Program-made: the position numbers and the translations under genes
Assembly (NCBI RefSeq): GCF_014235785.1
Contig: NZ_CP060137.1
Location: forward strand, 3,348,001 to 3,412,000
DNA: 64,000 nt
Direction: 5' to 3'
Source of the DNA: Bacillus sp. PAMC26568
Lineage (GTDB): Bacteria; Bacillota; Bacilli; Bacillales; Bacillaceae
In this document: in pieces, positions 16,980-26,460 of the stretch
How positions within the stretch are numbered: the stretch's first letter is position 1
Layout: each line of letters begins with the position of its first letter
The notes under the pieces: generated by a model
The model's database searches: none
Told to the model about the DNA's origin: nothing
What the model saw: the letters and a program-made list of their open reading frames with translations, nothing else

Positions 16980-18555
16980 TATTGCCATGATTCATATTCT
17001 TTTATTTATCTTCACGGCCATCTTTCATGCGGGCCCCTGGTATTATTTATTGCTTACAGCAGCTCAGCTGGTCTATGTCCCCCTCGTTCTGCAGCTCGTA
17101 ATGAGAAGAGGTGATTGGTTTCATGCAATTTATCCTTATCTATCGATTCCTGCATATTTATCTGTAGCGGTATTACAAATAACAAACGAGACCCCGGGAG
17201 ATATCTTCTTGGCAGCTCTCTATTTAATCTTTACCATATCAGTTGCTGCTTACGGGTTTACACGTTTTATAAACAGGGGCTTCATAAAGTTAGAAGAGTT
17301 TGCAATTGATATGGGTCTTTTCTATTTAATGATTGGCGGAGCATGGTTTTTTGCCCATATTGCTGATATTGAAACAGGATTTTCTCCAATCATTCGCTGG
17401 CTTACAGGTATTCATTTTCACTATGCCTCCTTTTTGCTGCCGATTTTCACAGGATTTCTGGGGAGAATCTATAAAACTCAGTTTTACAGGATTTCATGCA
17501 ACATTCTGTTATTCTCTCCCATCATCGTTGCACTAGGAATCTCCTTTTCAAATTGGCTTGAACTACTTTCTGTCATTTTTTATATCTTCGGCATCTATAG
17601 TTTGATATATCTTTCGTTTAAAGCACCTATTCATGAGGCAAAATGGCTGATCCGGATTTCATTCTCCGCACTTGGCATTACTATCCTTTTTTCTTTTGCC
17701 TACGCACTTGGTAATGTTTGGGGACTTTTCACCATTTCCATCGATTTTATGCTTAAATTTCATGGCATTTTGAATTGTGGTCTGTTTGCCTTATTTGGTG
17801 TAATTGGCTGGTCGATTTTCACCCCTTCATCACAATACAGCAGAAGAATTCCAATCAGCAAGATAAGAGGTAAAAAAGTGATTGGAGAAAAAATCCTTGA
17901 TGACATAACGGACAATAATGGCCGGCAATTTTCAGGGCTTATAGATGATATTGGCATATATGAACCTGATGTGACTTCGAAATTGTTGGCGCCTGCCATA
18001 GTCGATTTTTATGAAAATACAAACCAATATCGTTTATTTGCAGAAATTAATTGGCACTCTTGGTTCAAACCATTTGCAGCTGCATATCGGGTTATAAGCC
18101 GTTATGTCAAACAAATCAACTTGCCGCTTTCAAGCAGGCAGATTGAAATGACAGGAGATATTGTTCCTATCAAAGCAGAACTTGATGGGAGAGACCGAGT
18201 GCGCGCATGGGTGCGGAAAGTGAATGGTGATCCTGCATTTGTCGCACTTTATTCCAAACACCAGTCTGAAGGAAAATGGTATATGAATATCTCTCTGCCT
18301 CTCCCCTCTGCAGCTATGGTTGGGATTTTAGAACTCAAACAGCTTGGTCAAACCCTGCAGCTCTCAAGCAGAAAAGAAAAACCAGAATCAGATTCAGGTG
18401 TTTATTTAGCGTTTAAAAAAGCGGTGTTCAAACTCCCGATTGAAGAAGTATTTCATGTGGAGCAAATAAAAGATGGAGAGCTTAAAGCAAAGCACAAAAT
18501 GTGGATCTTTTCGGTTCCTTTTTTGACGATTGATTATACTATTTGTAAAAGATAA
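16966..18555 (+). CDS. yndJ: YndJ-like polytopic membrane protein
   Basis: 529 aa. The first 290 residues contain about nine membrane helices, and the last 230 are soluble and beta-rich (similar in style to the DUF4166 partner). Matches YndJ in length and position. ATG at 16966, 12 bases after AAGGAG, overlaps the upstream gene by 14 bases, which suggests translational coupling; ATG at 16945 is an alternative. No terminator is clear in the 166 bases that follow. Role unknown; possibly envelope-related together with YndG and YndH. Confidence 0.8.
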   Translation: MRLRSIAMIHILLFIFTAIFHAGPWYYLLLTAAQLVYVPLVLQLVMRRGDWFHAIYPYLSIPAYLSVAVLQITNETPGDIFLAALYLIFTISVAAYGFTRFINRGFIKLEEFAIDMGLFYLMIGGAWFFAHIADIETGFSPIIRWLTGIHFHYASFLLPIFTGFLGRIYKTQFYRISCNILLFSPIIVALGISFSNWLELLSVIFYIFGIYSLIYLSFKAPIHEAKWLIRISFSALGITILFSFAYALGNVWGLFTISIDFMLKFHGILNCGLFALFGVIGWSIFTPSSQYSRRIPISKIRGKKVIGEKILDDITDNNGRQFSGLIDDIGIYEPDVTSKLLAPAIVDFYENTNQYRLFAEINWHSWFKPFAAAYRVISRYVKQINLPLSSRQIEMTGDIVPIKAELDGRDRVRAWVRKVNGDPAFVALYSKHQSEGKWYMNISLPLPSAAMVGILELKQLGQTLQLSSRKEKPESDSGVYLAFKKAVFKLPIEEVFHVEQIKDGELKAKHKMWIFSVPFLTIDYTICKR

Positions 18556-18721
18556 ATACAGTACAATGATTTTTTTATAGACTATTTTCATGCCCAGGAC
18601 CAGAGTGTTTTTTATTTTCTCAACTATCCTCCATTGTCCCTTATGCCATTCGACCCTGTTTTCCAACCATGTTTATCGGGTATATTGGTGAGGGAATTCT
18701 AAAATAAATTGGAGGCTTTTA

Positions 18722-19912
18722 ATGAAGACATCTTCTAAAAAAATAATAGTCTCTATTTTCTTAGGAATGGCTATTATTTTCACATATTGTACCTATCTTA
18801 AATCTCTGGCAACAATAAATGTGAAAGATTACGGCGCAGTTGGCGACGGCGCAGCAGACGATACGGCAGCAATAAAAAGCGCATTGAATGATGGTAAATA
18901 TCGCCGTATCTATTTTCCGGAAGGAGAGTATAAAATAACAGGCGAATTGCCAATTCGGGGTCATACAACCTTATTTGGAAAAAATGCTGAGATAAAAGCT
19001 TCCTCTGATCTTGCAACGATGATGGAAATTAAAGGCGAAAACATATCCATTCAAAACCTTATAATGAATGGAAATAAAACAGCCCTGCGAGGCATGACAA
19101 TCGAGGAAGGCTCACACAATGTGGACATTTCTAATAATACGATTCAGCATTTCACACAGCCCAAGGATCCTGATCTCTCCCGTCTGACTGTTACGGGAAT
19201 TAGAATTAAAGGCGGCTCAAGCGAAATAAACATTGATAATAATCAGATTCACGATATCATGTCGCGAAATCCGATAAAAGGCTGGGACCATTATGTGGCA
19301 AGGGGAATATTAATAAGTCCTTCCTATAATAATCAAAGCGTAAGCAAAAATATTACAATCAGCAATACGGAATTTTCGAAAATAGGACCAAAAGATGATG
19401 GTGACGGCATTGTTGTCCAAGGGTTTGATGAGAACGTGAATCTGGAAATTATCGATAACTCATTTGCCTATATTTATAAAAGAGCCATTAAAATTCAATC
19501 ACCGGGTGCCCTTATTAAAGGAAATACAATCTACAATAATTTTGATGATAACAACTTTTATCAAACGTATTCAGAAAAGAAAACACATGATATGTGGTCT
19601 GCCATTTCAGTTTATGCCGACCATACAGTCATTGAAGACAACACAATCAACGGTATAGGGAACTATGGAAGAATTATTGATGTAGCAAGTGCCAGTCATA
19701 TAAAAATAGCGGACAATTATCTGAAAAATGGCGGGAACTATAAGGACTCTTCCATCATTGCGATCACTTCTGCAAATGCAGAGCATGCGGCACGTGACCT
19801 GAATATTTTTGACAATGTTTTCGTAAACGGGCGTTATGGTGTCTTTTCAAACAGTCCCGTTTCAGATTTAAACGTATTAAATAATAAACAAGTGAATGTG
19901 ACAGAGGATTAA
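18722..19912 (+). CDS. Secreted right-handed beta-helix protein (pectate lyase superfamily)
   Basis: 396 aa. An N-terminal signal or anchor helix (IIVSIFLGMAIIFTYCTYL) is followed by the Pectate_lyase_3 opening VKDYGAVGDGAADDTAAI, then repeated short strands ending in N (ISNNTI, IDNNQI, IEDNTI, IADNYL) typical of parallel beta-helix rungs. Such folds cleave or bind polysaccharide, but catalytic residues cannot be assigned. TGGAGG lies six bases before ATG. Single gene with a strong terminator; probably extracellular. Confidence 0.85.
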   Translation: MKTSSKKIIVSIFLGMAIIFTYCTYLKSLATINVKDYGAVGDGAADDTAAIKSALNDGKYRRIYFPEGEYKITGELPIRGHTTLFGKNAEIKASSDLATMMEIKGENISIQNLIMNGNKTALRGMTIEEGSHNVDISNNTIQHFTQPKDPDLSRLTVTGIRIKGGSSEINIDNNQIHDIMSRNPIKGWDHYVARGILISPSYNNQSVSKNITISNTEFSKIGPKDDGDGIVVQGFDENVNLEIIDNSFAYIYKRAIKIQSPGALIKGNTIYNNFDDNNFYQTYSEKKTHDMWSAISVYADHTVIEDNTINGIGNYGRIIDVASASHIKIADNYLKNGGNYKDSSIIAITSANAEHAARDLNIFDNVFVNGRYGVFSNSPVSDLNVLNNKQVNVTED

Positions 19913-19932
19913 TCGAAAATCTTTAGAATTGC

Positions 19933-19971
19933 TTAAGTGGAATGGGCGGTATATGGAATCCATTCCACTTA
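19933..19971 (+). terminator. Terminator of the beta-helix gene
   Basis: Hairpin TAAGTGGAATGG / CCATTCCACTTA, followed by CTCTTTTAATT. Confidence 0.8.
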
Positions 19972-20172
19972 CTCTTTTAATTGGTAATTGCCTGCATCAG
20001 AATTGACTCATGCGATTCTCTGCTTATTCATTCAATATTACGTCCACTGCCTTTTCCCCGGGATGCAGTCATTCATCGCGCTGGCTAAAAAACAGCCAGA
20101 CGGTCATAAATAAGGGGTAAAACTTATATTGAGCGCTTAAGTTAAAGATATCTCTTAAAATTCCACTAAAAA

Positions 20173-20194
20173 AGAAGACCAAATCTGGCCTTCT
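20173..20194 (-). terminator. Terminator of the acetate symporter operon
   Basis: AGAAGGCC / GGTCTTCT hairpin with a six-base loop and a TTTTTT run on the minus strand, just after the stop codon at 20207. Confidence 0.85.
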
Positions 20195-20206
20195 CTTCAT
20201 TCAAAA

Positions 20207-21772
20207 TTAAGCAATTTCAGATTCCTTCGAATGGACTTTTCTCATGAAATCATTTACATCTGCCGGTACTTTACGGTCCAGTTTTGATACGATGTAAACC
20301 GACAAAAATCCAATTGGTACAGTAATAAGTCCTGGTATTCTGAACTGAAGGAATTCAGGCAGTGTTGTTGGTAAGAAAATCATGTACATGGATGAAAGCA
20401 GGCCTAGGACAAGTCCTGCAATCGCTCCTTTTTCTGTCATGCCTCTCCACCAGATTCCAAGGATAAAGATTGGTGTAAATGTACTTGCTGCAACTGTAAA
20501 GGCAAGTGCGACAAGGTGGCCGATTGAAGCTTCTTTTACAAGCAGTCCAAGCATTCCGTACAAAACACCTAAGATAAGAATTGAGACCTTCCCTGCAATA
20601 ACACGCTCTTTTTCTGTTATGTTTTTTCTTAAAAAAGTAGCATATAAATCATGGGCCAATGCACCTGAGCTTGCGATGAATAAGCCAGAAAGGTTAGAGA
20701 AAACGGCTGCAAACGCACCCGCAATAACGAGTCCAAGCAGCCATTCTCCACCTAGAGCCTGAGCTGTTGAAGGAATCACCATGTTATTTCCTCCAGCGAC
20801 AAGATCTTTCATTACTTGTGGATCAGCTGAACCGCTTAAGAAAATCGATCTTCCAACAGCTCCAAGATAGACAGCGAAGAAAAAGAAAACGCTTGCAATT
20901 AAGATCGCCATAAGGGCTGATTTACGTGCGGCCTTTGCACTTGGATTGGTGTAAAAGCGCAATAAGATATGAGGAAGACCAATTGTACCTAGCGCAAGTC
21001 CAATTGTCATAGAAACTGTCTGCCAGAAGGACGGGAAGTAGTTTCCTGTTCCAATCCAGGTTTGACCATCATGCACGACGTCTTTTCCGTCAAGGGCAAA
21101 CGTAGACGTGCCTGCAATGGATCCGGTAAATTCACTGATTGAAGCTAGTATTCTTTCATAGTACAATCCGCCGTAAACAGCAGCAACTACCATTAAAATA
21201 AATGCGCCAAGTCGAATCCACAGTTCAAGCGCCTGATTCAGAGTTGTTCCTTTCATTCCGCCGATCCCGACGTAGAAAATCATGACACTGCATGTAAAAA
21301 TGATTCCAAATTCATAGCTAGTCCCAAAGAACATGCTTAAAATTTGCGCCGCTCCTAATAATTGCGGTGCAGCATAAAATCCTGATATAGCAAGCACGAC
21401 GGCAACTGCAGCAAGTCTTGCCCGTTTACTGTGAAAACGATAGCCCAGAAAGTCTGCAACTGTGTAGGCACCAAAACGGCGCAGCGGTCCTGCCACAAAA
21501 ATTGCAAGCAGCGTTAATCCAATTGAGAAGCAAAATGCATAATAAGCACCATCATAGCCCAGCTGGAATGTTAAACCTGCAATCCCTAAAAATGTTGCTG
21601 CACTTAAGTAATCTCCTCCGATGGCAGATCCATTGGTAAACCAGCCAAAGCTCCGGCCCCCTACGAAAAAATCAGAAGCTGTTGCATTCCGTTTTGTTAA
21701 ATAAGTAATATACACAATCGTTCCCATCAATAATATCGTCAGCAGCATCTTCGGTTCAAGCAAAGCAGCCAT
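20207..21772 (-). CDS. ywcA: Sodium:solute symporter, acetate permease type (YwcA/ActP-like)
   Basis: 521 aa, about thirteen membrane segments, sodium:solute symporter family. The ActP-like features are FFVGGRSFGWFTNGSAIGG near residue 37 and GLPHILLRFYTN near 265. It pairs with a DUF485 protein, the constant partner of acetate permeases (YwcB-YwcA, YjcH-ActP). The start overlaps the partner's stop codon as TAATG, indicating translational coupling. Likely imports acetate or a related monocarboxylate; the divergent AraC regulator is a candidate controller. Confidence 0.9.
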   Translation of the reverse strand: MAALLEPKMLLTILLMGTIVYITYLTKRNATASDFFVGGRSFGWFTNGSAIGGDYLSAATFLGIAGLTFQLGYDGAYYAFCFSIGLTLLAIFVAGPLRRFGAYTVADFLGYRFHSKRARLAAVAVVLAISGFYAAPQLLGAAQILSMFFGTSYEFGIIFTCSVMIFYVGIGGMKGTTLNQALELWIRLGAFILMVVAAVYGGLYYERILASISEFTGSIAGTSTFALDGKDVVHDGQTWIGTGNYFPSFWQTVSMTIGLALGTIGLPHILLRFYTNPSAKAARKSALMAILIASVFFFFAVYLGAVGRSIFLSGSADPQVMKDLVAGGNNMVIPSTAQALGGEWLLGLVIAGAFAAVFSNLSGLFIASSGALAHDLYATFLRKNITEKERVIAGKVSILILGVLYGMLGLLVKEASIGHLVALAFTVAASTFTPIFILGIWWRGMTEKGAIAGLVLGLLSSMYMIFLPTTLPEFLQFRIPGLITVPIGFLSVYIVSKLDRKVPADVNDFMRKVHSKESEIA

Positions 21773-22137
21773 TAGTTTACACTCCTTCCAGTTGAAGGAC
21801 GAATGGAGCTGTCCGTATTTATGTTCTTTTTCAATCTCTTCTCATATAACGCAGTATGAATATAAGCAATTATAAAGGCCATTCCCATTGCAATAATACC
21901 TGTAAAAAACCATGCGTATGTCATTCCGCCATAGAAATTTGAAAACATAAACCCAGGTGCGAACCAATTTAAGATCGGCATTGAAAAAATAAATGCAAAA
22001 TAAAAGAGTGTAAGCTTCGACCCAGTACTAAATTCACTTTTCATCAAATGAGTTGTCTCTGCATCAAGCGGCTCAAGCTCACGGACATCAACCGTTCCTG
22101 CCTCTACATAATCATATTCCTTAAACTCAGCGGCCAA
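21772..22137 (-). CDS. ywcB: DUF485 membrane protein, acetate symporter partner (YwcB-like)
   Basis: 121 aa. Two membrane helices (residues 42-62 and 75-97) in the DUF485 pattern, with a polar N-terminal extension. The TTG start follows AAAGGGGGA; the ATG inside the same site leads to a short dead frame. First gene of the symporter operon. DUF485 proteins accompany sodium:acetate symporters, probably as a small subunit; the exact role is unproven. Confidence 0.88.
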   Translation of the reverse strand: MAAEFKEYDYVEAGTVDVRELEPLDAETTHLMKSEFSTGSKLTLFYFAFIFSMPILNWFAPGFMFSNFYGGMTYAWFFTGIIAMGMAFIIAYIHTALYEKRLKKNINTDSSIRPSTGRSVN

Positions 22138-22315
22138 AATTCATTCCCCCTTTGTTCTGCTTTAGCACGGCAATGCTATGCTTGATTGTATTTTACAATA
22201 GAAGGAAACCACATACCTTACAATAAATTATCAGAAATGTATAAATATTTAATATATTCTCCGTTTCATGTATACTAGTGCTAGAGACATACTGGCAAAG
22301 GAGCGAGGAATCGGC

Positions 22316-23551
22316 GTGTATAACATTAAACTCATGGTTCAAGAGCAATCTGAAAAAGAAAAAATGATGACATGGTTACACGAAGAATTAGATGACTCCT
22401 TGCAGCTCGATGAAACCAACAGCTCTCTTGATATTGCGGTTGTTGAGATTTCGAAGCTGTTTGATTGGATGAAAATACACCGTCTTCAAAAACTGCACAA
22501 AGACTGCGTCATTTTCCCGCTGCTGGATCCGGCTATGCTTAAAACATCCCCAATCGCGATTGAACTAAAGCTTCAATCAATGCTCGTGAAACCAGTTAAA
22601 AAACATACATTTATTAAGAACCTAAAAAAAGTGCTGCAATCGCCTCGGAATGAAAGCGCAATCATTCCGAACTATGGGAAGATGGTAGAACAGCTTGAAC
22701 TAGTTCGGAATTCAAGTGCTGGTCTCTTGCCTTTTCAAGAAGCATTCCTAAGAAGACTGCTTCGTGCCGAAGTGAAGTCTGAAAAAGAGCTTTTTGAGGC
22801 ACGTCCCTATCTGCCTGATTACTCAGTCCCAAATGCCGTTTGTTTTATTCAAGGATTTATTCATAATCAAAGCAGGGAAAAATCAGAATTTGCGCCTCTT
22901 TTAATTCAGACGATCTTTAAACAGCTCTATTCAGAAATTGAACAGCAGCCCTCCTTTCTTGCATACAAAAAGCACTTAATCATGCTCATCCAGGTCCCGC
23001 AAGGATATTCTTCCATCAAGAATTGGCAGACTGGCGAAGCTAAATTGCTTGAATGTATAGATATTCTGAAAAATGAACATGACATTCATCTATACATAGG
23101 CGTCGGATCCATTTACAGAGAACCTCTGCTGCTTTCCTATTCTTACCGGGAAGCACGCAAAGCAAGACGAACGCCGCACTATAATAGACTTTCCCTTCGG
23201 TATTTTGAAGAAATTACAGTCAATCAGCAAATGAACATATGCACCAAATACATAACCAATCATTATCAGAATGATTTGACCGCCAAAACCGTTGCAGACC
23301 AAATCAATATAAGTGTTCCCTACTTCTGCAAGCTTTTCAAAAAAGAAACCGGCCGGAGTTTTGTTGAATACGTAACCTTTGTCCGGCTGCAGCGCGCCGT
23401 TTGGATGCTTAGGCATACAGATAAAACAATCGAGCAAATTGCAGATGAACTTGGATTTAATACACCAAACTATTTCAGTTCCACTTTTAAAAAATACGTG
23501 AGCATAACCCCCAGCGAATATCGTATGACGGATGAAATTCTGTTTGTTTAA
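22316..23551 (+). CDS. AraC-family regulator with degenerate receiver-like N-terminus (YesN-like)
   Basis: 411 aa. Residues 1-110 read like a response-regulator receiver domain without the phosphoacceptor aspartate (IAVVEI where DxxLLDI is expected) but with the late lysine context LVKPVKKHTF. Residues 130-300 are an uncharacterised middle. Residues 308-405 are a two-HTH AraC domain (TAKTVADQINISVPYFCKLF, then IEQIADELGFNTPNYFSSTF). GTG at 22316 is placed by GAGG seven bases upstream. Divergent from ywcBA (180 bases), so it probably regulates the acetate symporter; this is inferred from position. Confidence 0.85.
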   Translation: MYNIKLMVQEQSEKEKMMTWLHEELDDSLQLDETNSSLDIAVVEISKLFDWMKIHRLQKLHKDCVIFPLLDPAMLKTSPIAIELKLQSMLVKPVKKHTFIKNLKKVLQSPRNESAIIPNYGKMVEQLELVRNSSAGLLPFQEAFLRRLLRAEVKSEKELFEARPYLPDYSVPNAVCFIQGFIHNQSREKSEFAPLLIQTIFKQLYSEIEQQPSFLAYKKHLIMLIQVPQGYSSIKNWQTGEAKLLECIDILKNEHDIHLYIGVGSIYREPLLLSYSYREARKARRTPHYNRLSLRYFEEITVNQQMNICTKYITNHYQNDLTAKTVADQINISVPYFCKLFKKETGRSFVEYVTFVRLQRAVWMLRHTDKTIEQIADELGFNTPNYFSSTFKKYVSITPSEYRMTDEILFV

Positions 23552-23556
23552 AACAA

Positions 23557-23583
23557 AAACGCATGGAAATCCATGCGTTTTTT
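23557..23583 (+). terminator. Terminator of the AraC-family gene
   Basis: AAACGCATGG / CCATGCGTTT hairpin and T run; on the other strand it also closes the reductase gene. Confidence 0.88.
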
Positions 23584-24113
23584 CAGGCGTTCACATAATG
23601 AAACTGTACAAACTCCCCATATTGTCTGGTGCTCTTCAGATTGAGCTTGATCTCAGGATTATTAGCCTTAAACAGCGGGATGCCGTTACCTAAAATAATC
23701 GGGGCAGTCGTGATGATGTACTCATCGACCAATTTTTCTTTCATAAAGCTGTCCAGAAGATCTGCCCCTCCAACAAGCCAGATGTCTGATCCTTCTTCTG
23801 ATTTTAATTTTTCAGCAAAAGCTGCGGGGTTTTCATTTGTAAAAACAAGATTTAAGTTAGTGCTTGTTTCCTTTCTTGTAAAAATATAGCTTGTCTTCCC
23901 TTCATATGGGTACTGATTATTTGTTAATTTCAGAACATCATCATACGTTTTTTTACCCATCACGACCGTATCGACAGATTGAATAAACTCGCTGTAGCCA
24001 TTATCACCTTCATCCTGAACCTCATCGAGCCAGCTGATGTCACCGTCTGGACGGGCAATGTATCCGTCTATGCTGATGGCAATAAATAAAACAATTTTTC
24101 TTGAATGATTCAT
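23583..24113 (-). CDS. Dihydrofolate reductase-like protein (RibD C-terminal family)
   Basis: 176 aa. RibD_C/DHFR-like fold with SIDGYIARPDGDISWLD near the N-terminus, VVMGKKTYDDVL and the nucleotide-binding DIWLVGGADLLDSFM. Similar in size to B. subtilis YwjB and YyaP, whose substrates are unknown; it is not the housekeeping DfrA. ATG at 24113 follows AAGGAGAATAAAA. Confidence 0.85.
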   Translation of the reverse strand: MNHSRKIVLFIAISIDGYIARPDGDISWLDEVQDEGDNGYSEFIQSVDTVVMGKKTYDDVLKLTNNQYPYEGKTSYIFTRKETSTNLNLVFTNENPAAFAEKLKSEEGSDIWLVGGADLLDSFMKEKLVDEYIITTAPIILGNGIPLFKANNPEIKLNLKSTRQYGEFVQFHYVNA

Positions 24114-24195
24114 TTTTATTCTCCTTAATAACAATTATTAAGTAACAGATCATTACGATTGTTCGAGAAGAAATATACTAAAGCCAAAAGACTTT

Positions 24196-24495
24196 TTATA
24201 CACAAAAATACACGATTTCCCAAAGATGTCCATCTGGGTCTTTAAAGTGACCTGAGTACCCCCATTCATACTCCTTTGCGCCTGAAGTCAGTGTCCCGCC
24301 AGCTGCTTTAGCGCTTTTTAAAATAGTGTCTACTTCTTCTTTACTATCAGCGTTATGACTTAAACTAATTTCCGAAAACCTTTGTGTTGTGTTCGATTGA
24401 TTAGCTACCTTATCAAACTCAGTACGGAGAAGGAGCACTAATGACCTTTGTAAATCATCAACTGCAAGGGTAATGATATTAACTTTTGGTTTCAT
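24196..24495 (-). pseudogene. VOC/glyoxalase-family gene with an apparent in-frame internal deletion
   Basis: 99 aa from ATG at 24495 (preceded by GAGGGAGG). The first 19 residues (KVNIITLAVDDLQRSL) and the last 55 (SHNADSKEEVD...GHFKDPDGHLWEIVYF) match the ends of a VOC protein. The usual central part after RSL (the FYxxGLG strand and the metal-ligand region, about 30-40 residues) is missing and replaced by VLLLRTEFDKVANQ. Family members are normally about 125-140 aa. Likely non-functional, though translation is intact. Confidence 0.55.
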
Positions 24496-24605
24496 TAGAC
24501 AACCTCCCTCTATAAACCTTTGCCATTTGTAATATTTTAGCACATTAGATCGTACTTTTAGAGCTTCCGTTCATTTTTTCCTAATGTTGATCAAAAATCA
24601 AAAAT

Positions 24606-24628
24606 ACCACAACTCTAGAAGTTGTGGC
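24606..24628 (-). terminator. Terminator of the DUF948 gene
   Basis: CCACAACTT / AGTTGTGG hairpin followed on the minus strand by TATTTTTGATTTTTG. Confidence 0.8.
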
Positions 24629-24678
24629 ATAACCCAAAATTATTTACCTTTTTAAAAATTCCCATTAAGGGGGAAATC

Positions 24679-25053
24679 TTATTTCAGCTTTATTTTCACT
24701 TCACGGTTCGGGACAGGGTTATTTTTCACCGGCGGAAGTCCATAGCCATACCCTGTTGCTGCCTGTTTAACCGAATTTGTCACACTATGTATGACCTCAC
24801 CCATATCTTGAGCTGAATCAAGCAGCGGCTCGACTGTTTTGATCTTGCTTTTTACATCTACTGTTATTTGATTCGCAGAGTGAATAAGCTCTTCAGCTTC
24901 ACCTGACAAATCATGCACAGCCTTTCTCACCTCTGCAAGCGTTTCATTCGTTTCTTCAAGTGTAACCATTCCTCTTCGAAGCGTCTGGATCAAATACCCG
25001 ACAAGACAAATAAAGGCTAATGCAGCTCCGACAGCACTAAGTTCAATTAACAT
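24679..25053 (-). CDS. DUF948 protein, YtxG/YoxC-like
   Basis: 124 aa. One N-terminal membrane helix (VGAALAFICLVGYLIQTL) followed by a long amphipathic helical region (residues 30-95), the DUF948 pattern. DUF948 proteins in Bacilli are often general-stress proteins of unknown role. ATG follows GTGGAGGTGC. Single gene, separate from thrC upstream by 81 bases. Confidence 0.82.
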   Translation of the reverse strand: MLIELSAVGAALAFICLVGYLIQTLRRGMVTLEETNETLAEVRKAVHDLSGEAEELIHSANQITVDVKSKIKTVEPLLDSAQDMGEVIHSVTNSVKQAATGYGYGLPPVKNNPVPNREVKIKLK

Positions 25054-25133
25054 AAAGCACCTCCACGGCCGATTATGTACGAGACAGGCTGTACATTGCT
25101 AGATTATATGACCCGGCCTGATGGAGTAGAAGC

Positions 25134-26348
25134 TTAGAGGTGAAGTATTTCACCTTTATGAAGCAGCGGTGCTTCTGCACGGACGGTTTCGGGATATTTT
25201 ATTCCCTGCCCTGTATTCAGACATACCACTTTTTCATCTTTTTTTATCCAATTTCTTTTTCTTAAAAGACGGGCCGCTGCAAAAGTCGCTGCACCCTCTG
25301 GGCAAATGAAGCTGCCTTCCAATCTGGCAGCGTTTGACTGCTCTTCACTGATCTCTTTTTCAGTAACGGCAATTGCACACCCATTCGTTTCATAGATTCC
25401 TTGCAGAACAAGAAAATCACCAATTGCTTTTGGCACATTTATTCCAAATGCATCTGTTTTTGAGTTTTCCCAGAATTCCGATTCGCTCTGACCTTCTTCA
25501 AAGGCTTTCACAATTGGAGCGCACCCTACTGCTTGCACAGCAACGAGTCTAGGAAGTTTGTCCTTTTTAATCCATGCGAGTTCCTGCATTTCCAGAAGAG
25601 CTTTATATATACCGATAATGCCTACTCCCCCGCCGGTCGGATACAAAATGACATCAGGGACCTCCCAATTTAATTGCTCTGCGATTTCATACCCCATCGT
25701 CTTTTTCCCTTCAATGCGATAAGGCTCTTTCAGCGTAGATGCATCATAAAAACCATGTTCGCTTACCAGCTTTGCGACAACTTTTCCAGCATCGCTGATC
25801 AATCCGTCAATCAAATGCAAATTAGCACCTGATATTGCTGTTTCTTTTCTCGTAATGAGAGGCGCATCTATAGGCATAATGATGTAAGATTCCATTCCTG
25901 CTCTTGCGCCATATAAAGACCAGGCCGCACCCGCATTCCCATTCGTCGGCATCGCGAACGTTTTCACTCCCAGTTCCTTTGCTTTTGAAATTCCGACAGC
26001 GGCACCTCTTGCTTTAAACGATCCAGTTGGAATAAGTCCTTCATCCTTCATAAGAAGATTTGGAATGCCTATCTCTGCTCCCATTCTGGTCATCTCAAGC
26101 AGCGGCGTCATGCCTTCTCCCATCGATACGATGTTTTCCGGGTTCACTACAGGAAGCAATTCATGGTATTTCCACAAACTATTTTCTCTTTGTCCTATCT
26201 CTTCTTTCGTCAAAACAGACTTAATTTGATCCAAGTGATAATTCACCAACAAAGGCGATCCGCATGTACAAAGCTGCTGAATCTTATCGGCAGAATAGAC
26301 AGCTTCGCATTTCGGACAGCTCAAATGTGATAGATAACTATAGTTCAT
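25134..26348 (-). CDS. Threonine synthase-like PLP enzyme
   Basis: Converts O-phosphohomoserine to threonine if the assignment is right. 404 aa. The N-terminal zinc-ribbon-like part (LSCPKCEAVY, then CTCG) is typical of one ThrC class. The PLP lysine is in TGSFKARGAAVG near residue 112, and a phosphate-binding glycine loop reads YPTGGGVGIIG. It lies apart from hom and thrB, so it may be a second ThrC-type enzyme; other fold-type II enzymes cannot be fully excluded. ATG at 26348 follows GGAGGG at seven bases. Confidence 0.82.
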   Translation of the reverse strand: MNYSYLSHLSCPKCEAVYSADKIQQLCTCGSPLLVNYHLDQIKSVLTKEEIGQRENSLWKYHELLPVVNPENIVSMGEGMTPLLEMTRMGAEIGIPNLLMKDEGLIPTGSFKARGAAVGISKAKELGVKTFAMPTNGNAGAAWSLYGARAGMESYIIMPIDAPLITRKETAISGANLHLIDGLISDAGKVVAKLVSEHGFYDASTLKEPYRIEGKKTMGYEIAEQLNWEVPDVILYPTGGGVGIIGIYKALLEMQELAWIKKDKLPRLVAVQAVGCAPIVKAFEEGQSESEFWENSKTDAFGINVPKAIGDFLVLQGIYETNGCAIAVTEKEISEEQSNAARLEGSFICPEGAATFAAARLLRKRNWIKKDEKVVCLNTGQGIKYPETVRAEAPLLHKGEILHL

Positions 26349-26370
26349 GAACATTCCCTCCAAATAGGAA

Positions 26371-26400
26371 AGGCCCCTAACAAGTGAATGTTAAGGGCCT
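26371..26400. terminator. Hairpin between the small membrane gene and threonine synthase
   Basis: GGCCCCTAACA / TGTTAAGGGCC. The better T run (GGTTTTT) is on the plus strand; on the minus strand only TTTCC follows. It lies in the 112-base leader of thrC and could be a terminator of the gene before it. Confidence 0.45.
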
Positions 26401-26460
26401 TCGGTTTTTCCGATCAGCTTATGTATAAAACGATAGCTTAAGATTGCCTTTAGGTCAAAT

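Noticed and set aside
18761..19016. Antisense open frames across the beta-helix gene
   Set aside because: Shadows of a well-supported gene with signal sequence, ribosome binding site and terminator on the plus strand.
26371..26400. T-box or other amino-acid-responsive leader before threonine synthase
   Set aside because: The leader is only about 110 bases and no T-box landmark or specifier structure can be read; only a plain hairpin is present.
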